Source of the DNA: Chloroflexota bacterium
GTDB taxonomy: Bacteria > Chloroflexota > Dehalococcoidia > JACPQK01
NCBI GenBank assembly: GCA_016190535.1
Contig: JACPQK010000122.1
Span: 1 to 6,790, forward strand
Direction: 5' to 3'
Length of the DNA stretch: 6,790 nucleotides
In this document: positions 5,691-6,790 of the stretch, piece after piece
Layout: each line of letters begins with the position of its first letter
Numbering within the stretch: the first letter of the stretch is position 1
Program-made: the position numbers and the translations under genes
Notes under the pieces: generated by a model
What the model was told of the DNA's origin: nothing
The model's input: only the letters and a program-made list of their open reading frames with translations
Database searches by the model: none

Positions 5691-5715
5691 GGTCGGGTTT
5701 CTTAACCCGACCTAC
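5691..5715 (-). repeat. REP-like palindrome
   Basis: GGTCGGGTT (5691-5699) and AACCCGACC (5704-5712) form a perfect 9-bp stem with a 4-base loop. Read on the minus strand, it is preceded by GTAG (5715-5712). A GTAG tetranucleotide followed by a GGTCGGGTT-type palindrome is the layout of REP sequences mobilised by TnpA-REP (RAYT) transposases. It lies between the divergent promoters and lacks a T run, so it is not a terminator. Only one copy is in the window, so the repeat assignment rests on resemblance. Confidence 0.5.
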
Positions 5716-5751
5716 AGATCAAATCGCTATTCTCGGGGCGAACTCAAGGTA

Positions 5752-5780
5752 TTGACCTTTAGCGGCACAGGCGTTAATAT
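5752..5780 (+). promoter_or_regulatory. Promoter of the rplJ-rplL operon
   Basis: TTGACC (5752-5757, 5/6 match) is followed by an optimal 17-base spacer and TAATAT (5775-5780, 4/6 match). Transcription would start near 5787, just before the conserved L10 leader, which supports the call. It implies that rplJ-rplL is transcribed independently of rplK-rplA here. Confidence 0.7.
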
Positions 5781-5786
5781 AGCAGC

Positions 5787-5846
5787 AGCCAGAGACAGCG
5801 GGCGGCCCCCAGGGCCTTAATGCTGCCCCGCCGAGGCGGATGAGGA
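5787..5846 (+). ncRNA. Ribosomal protein L10 leader (autoregulatory 5' UTR)
   Basis: The conserved L10-leader elements are visible in order: AGAGACAGCGGG (5791-5802), the CTTAAT bulge sequence (5816-5821) and CCCCGCCGAGG (5826-5836). GCGGGCGGC (5798-5806) pairs with GCTGCCCCGC (5822-5831), leaving one bulged C, and GCC (5788-5790) can pair with GGC (5835-5837). This mimics the L10 site on 23S rRNA. In known cases free L10 (with L12) binds it to repress rplJ-rplL expression. It sits directly between the promoter and the attenuator hairpin. Confidence 0.82.
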
Positions 5847-5852
5847 CTAGGT

Positions 5853-5889
5853 AGGTCCCTGGGCTTTGGCTGTCCAGGGACTTTCTTTA
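5853..5889 (+). terminator. Attenuator hairpin in the L10 leader
   Basis: GTCCCTGG (5855-5862) pairs perfectly with CCAGGGAC (5874-5881). The stem extends through wobbles to 5853-5864/5872-5883 around a 7-base loop, and is followed by TTTCTTTAT. It lies between the L10-binding site and the rplJ ribosome binding site, as expected for transcription attenuation. CCCAGGG in the L10-site apical region (5808-5814) is complementary to 5857-5863 and could form an antiterminator. Confidence 0.65.
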
Positions 5890-5911
5890 TGCCTGGCCCG
5901 AAAGGAGAGAT

Positions 5912-6445
5912 ATGCCCTCTCAGGAAAATGTGAAGGAAGTAGCCGAACTGGGGGAGCTCCTGGCCGCAGCCCCGGTGGTTATCGCCACCGGCTACCGGGG
6001 TATGAAGGTGGCCGAGCTGGTCCAGCTCCGCAAGCAGCTTCGGGCACAGGGGCTGCGCTACAGGACGGTGAAGAACACCCTGGCCCGCCTGGCGGCTGAG
6101 CAGGTAGGCAAAGCGGAGCTGGCCTCCCTGCTCCGGGGACCCACTGCCCTGGCCCTGGGCTCTGCCGATCCCGTGGCCTCCGCCAGGACATTGCTGGAGT
6201 TCATCCGCAGCACCAAGCTGCCTCTGGAGATCTACGGGGGCCTCATCGACGGCCACCGGTATTCCTCCGAACAGATCGAAGCCTTTGCCACATTGCCGCC
6301 CCGGGAGGTGCTCCTGGGCCAGGTGCTGGGCAGCCTCCAGGCTCCCCTTACGGGTCTGCTGGGCGTGCTGTCTGCCAGCATACAGAACTTTCTCTGGCTA
6401 CTACAGGCCAGGGTACAACAACTAGGAGGTGCGCATGACCACTAA
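5912..6445 (+). CDS. rplJ: 50S ribosomal protein L10
   Basis: This 177-residue protein is a normal length for bacterial L10, the base of the ribosomal stalk that recruits translation factors. The N-terminal globular part carries the 23S rRNA-binding features: [23 protein letters not shown] (about 22-44) and [14 protein letters not shown] (about 50-63). A middle segment follows ([11 protein letters not shown], about 74-84). The C-terminal helix (about 145-172) contains [20 protein letters not shown], the type of amphipathic helix that binds L7/L12 dimers. ATG 5912 is preceded by AAAGGAG (5901-5907). Expression is probably controlled by the L10 leader and attenuator immediately upstream. The gene overlaps rplL by 11 bases, consistent with translational coupling. 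The usual upstream neighbours rplK and rplA are absent; a divergent RACE operon lies there instead. Confidence 0.96.
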   Translation: MPSQENVKEVAELGELLAAAPVVIATGYRGMKVAELVQLRKQLRAQGLRYRTVKNTLARLAAEQVGKAELASLLRGPTALALGSADPVASARTLLEFIRSTKLPLEIYGGLIDGHRYSSEQIEAFATLPPREVLLGQVLGSLQAPLTGLLGVLSASIQNFLWLLQARVQQLGGAHDH

Positions 6446-6790
6446 GGAAGAGATCGTCTCCGCTATCAAGGGAATGACGGTAATAGATCTCGCCGAGCTT
6501 ATCAAGGCCCTGGAGGAGGAGTTGGGCGTCAAGGCAGCGCCTGTGGCCGTGGCCGCCGGGCCAGCTTCTGGCGCAGCCGCAGCAACCGCCGCCCCCGTCG
6601 AAGAGAAGACCGAGTTTACCGTGATTCTCAAAGAGATTGGCCCCAACAAGATCAACGTCATCAAGGCGGTGAGGGAGCTTACCACCCTGGGCCTCAAGGA
6701 GGCCAAGGACCTGGTAGAGGCAGCCCCCAAGCCAGTGAAGGAAGGCATCTCCAAGCAGGAGGCCGAGGCTGCTGCCGCCAAACTCAAGGA
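6435..6790 (+). CDS. rplL: 50S ribosomal protein L7/L12 (3' end cut by window)
   Basis: 118 complete codons are present with no stop before the window edge; L7/L12 is usually about 120-130 residues, so only the last few are missing. It starts [32 protein letters not shown], the N-terminal dimerisation domain that binds L10. An alanine/proline/glycine-rich flexible hinge follows (about 34-56). The C-terminal factor-binding domain is next: [27 protein letters not shown] (about 57-83), then [20 protein letters not shown]. The protein forms the mobile stalk that activates translational GTPases. ATG 6435 is set by AGGAGGT (6424-6430) inside the end of rplJ, an almost ideal ribosome binding site that would allow the higher L12 output needed for several copies per ribosome. 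Confidence 0.96.
   Translation, partial: MTTKEEIVSAIKGMTVIDLAELIKALEEELGVKAAPVAVAAGPASGAAAATAAPVEEKTEFTVILKEIGPNKINVIKAVRELTTLGLKEAKDLVEAAPKPVKEGISKQEAEAAAAKLK

Noticed and set aside
5774..6256. Minus-strand open frame of 160 codons opposite rplJ and its leader.
   Set aside because: It lies antisense to the clearly identified L10 leader and rplJ and has no family resemblance.

Overview
The window looks like bacterial chromosome of fairly high GC content. Genes are tightly packed, Shine-Dalgarno sites are strong and promoters are sigma-70-like. A ribosomal L10 leader, a corrinoid activator (RACE) protein, a URO-D-family methyltransferase and a double zinc-ribbon protein together would suit an anaerobic Chloroflexota (Dehalococcoidia-like) genome. 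This taxonomic guess is inference from gene content; no marker in the window proves it.

Layout from left to right. (1) Positions 1-334 hold no gene I can support. They contain several TGTCAA/TTGACA repeats, a good outward-facing minus-strand promoter at the left edge and a weaker plus-strand promoter. (2) A DUF3800 protein (410-1195, +) is visibly richer in A+T than the genes to its right and looks like an accessory gene. (3) Two minus-strand genes follow: a double zinc-ribbon protein (2321-2004) with its own promoter, strong ribosome binding site and a perfect 12-bp terminator hairpin, then a HAD-family phosphatase/phosphomutase (2040-1303). The HAD reading frame runs through that terminator and has no convincing start codon. 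(4) A minus-strand operon runs from about 5588 to 2582. It encodes a RACE-type protein ([2Fe-2S] ferredoxin plus ASKHA ATPase, 630 aa), then a URO-D-like protein of 300 aa. (5) Transcribed divergently, the rplJ-rplL operon (5912 to the right edge, +) has a clear promoter, an L10 autoregulatory leader and a terminator-like attenuator; rplL is cut by the window end.

How the parts work together. RACE proteins reduce inactive Co(II) corrinoid proteins at the expense of ATP, and URO-D-family methyltransferases move methyl groups to or from corrinoids. The two-gene operon therefore looks like the accessory part of a corrinoid-dependent methyl-transfer system whose corrinoid protein lies elsewhere. 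The L10 leader fits the standard feedback in which free L10 (with L12) represses its own operon. The sequence suggests a competing pairing between the L10-binding hairpin and the attenuator.

The most interesting unexplained signals are: the terminator inside the HAD frame; a 9-bp inverted repeat covering the zinc-ribbon gene's ribosome binding site and start codon; a long-range paired 5' leader of the RACE gene; the HSEGN variant in the URO-D-like protein; and the repeat cluster beside the DUF3800 gene. I found no CRISPR array, intact transposase, rRNA or convincing tRNA.
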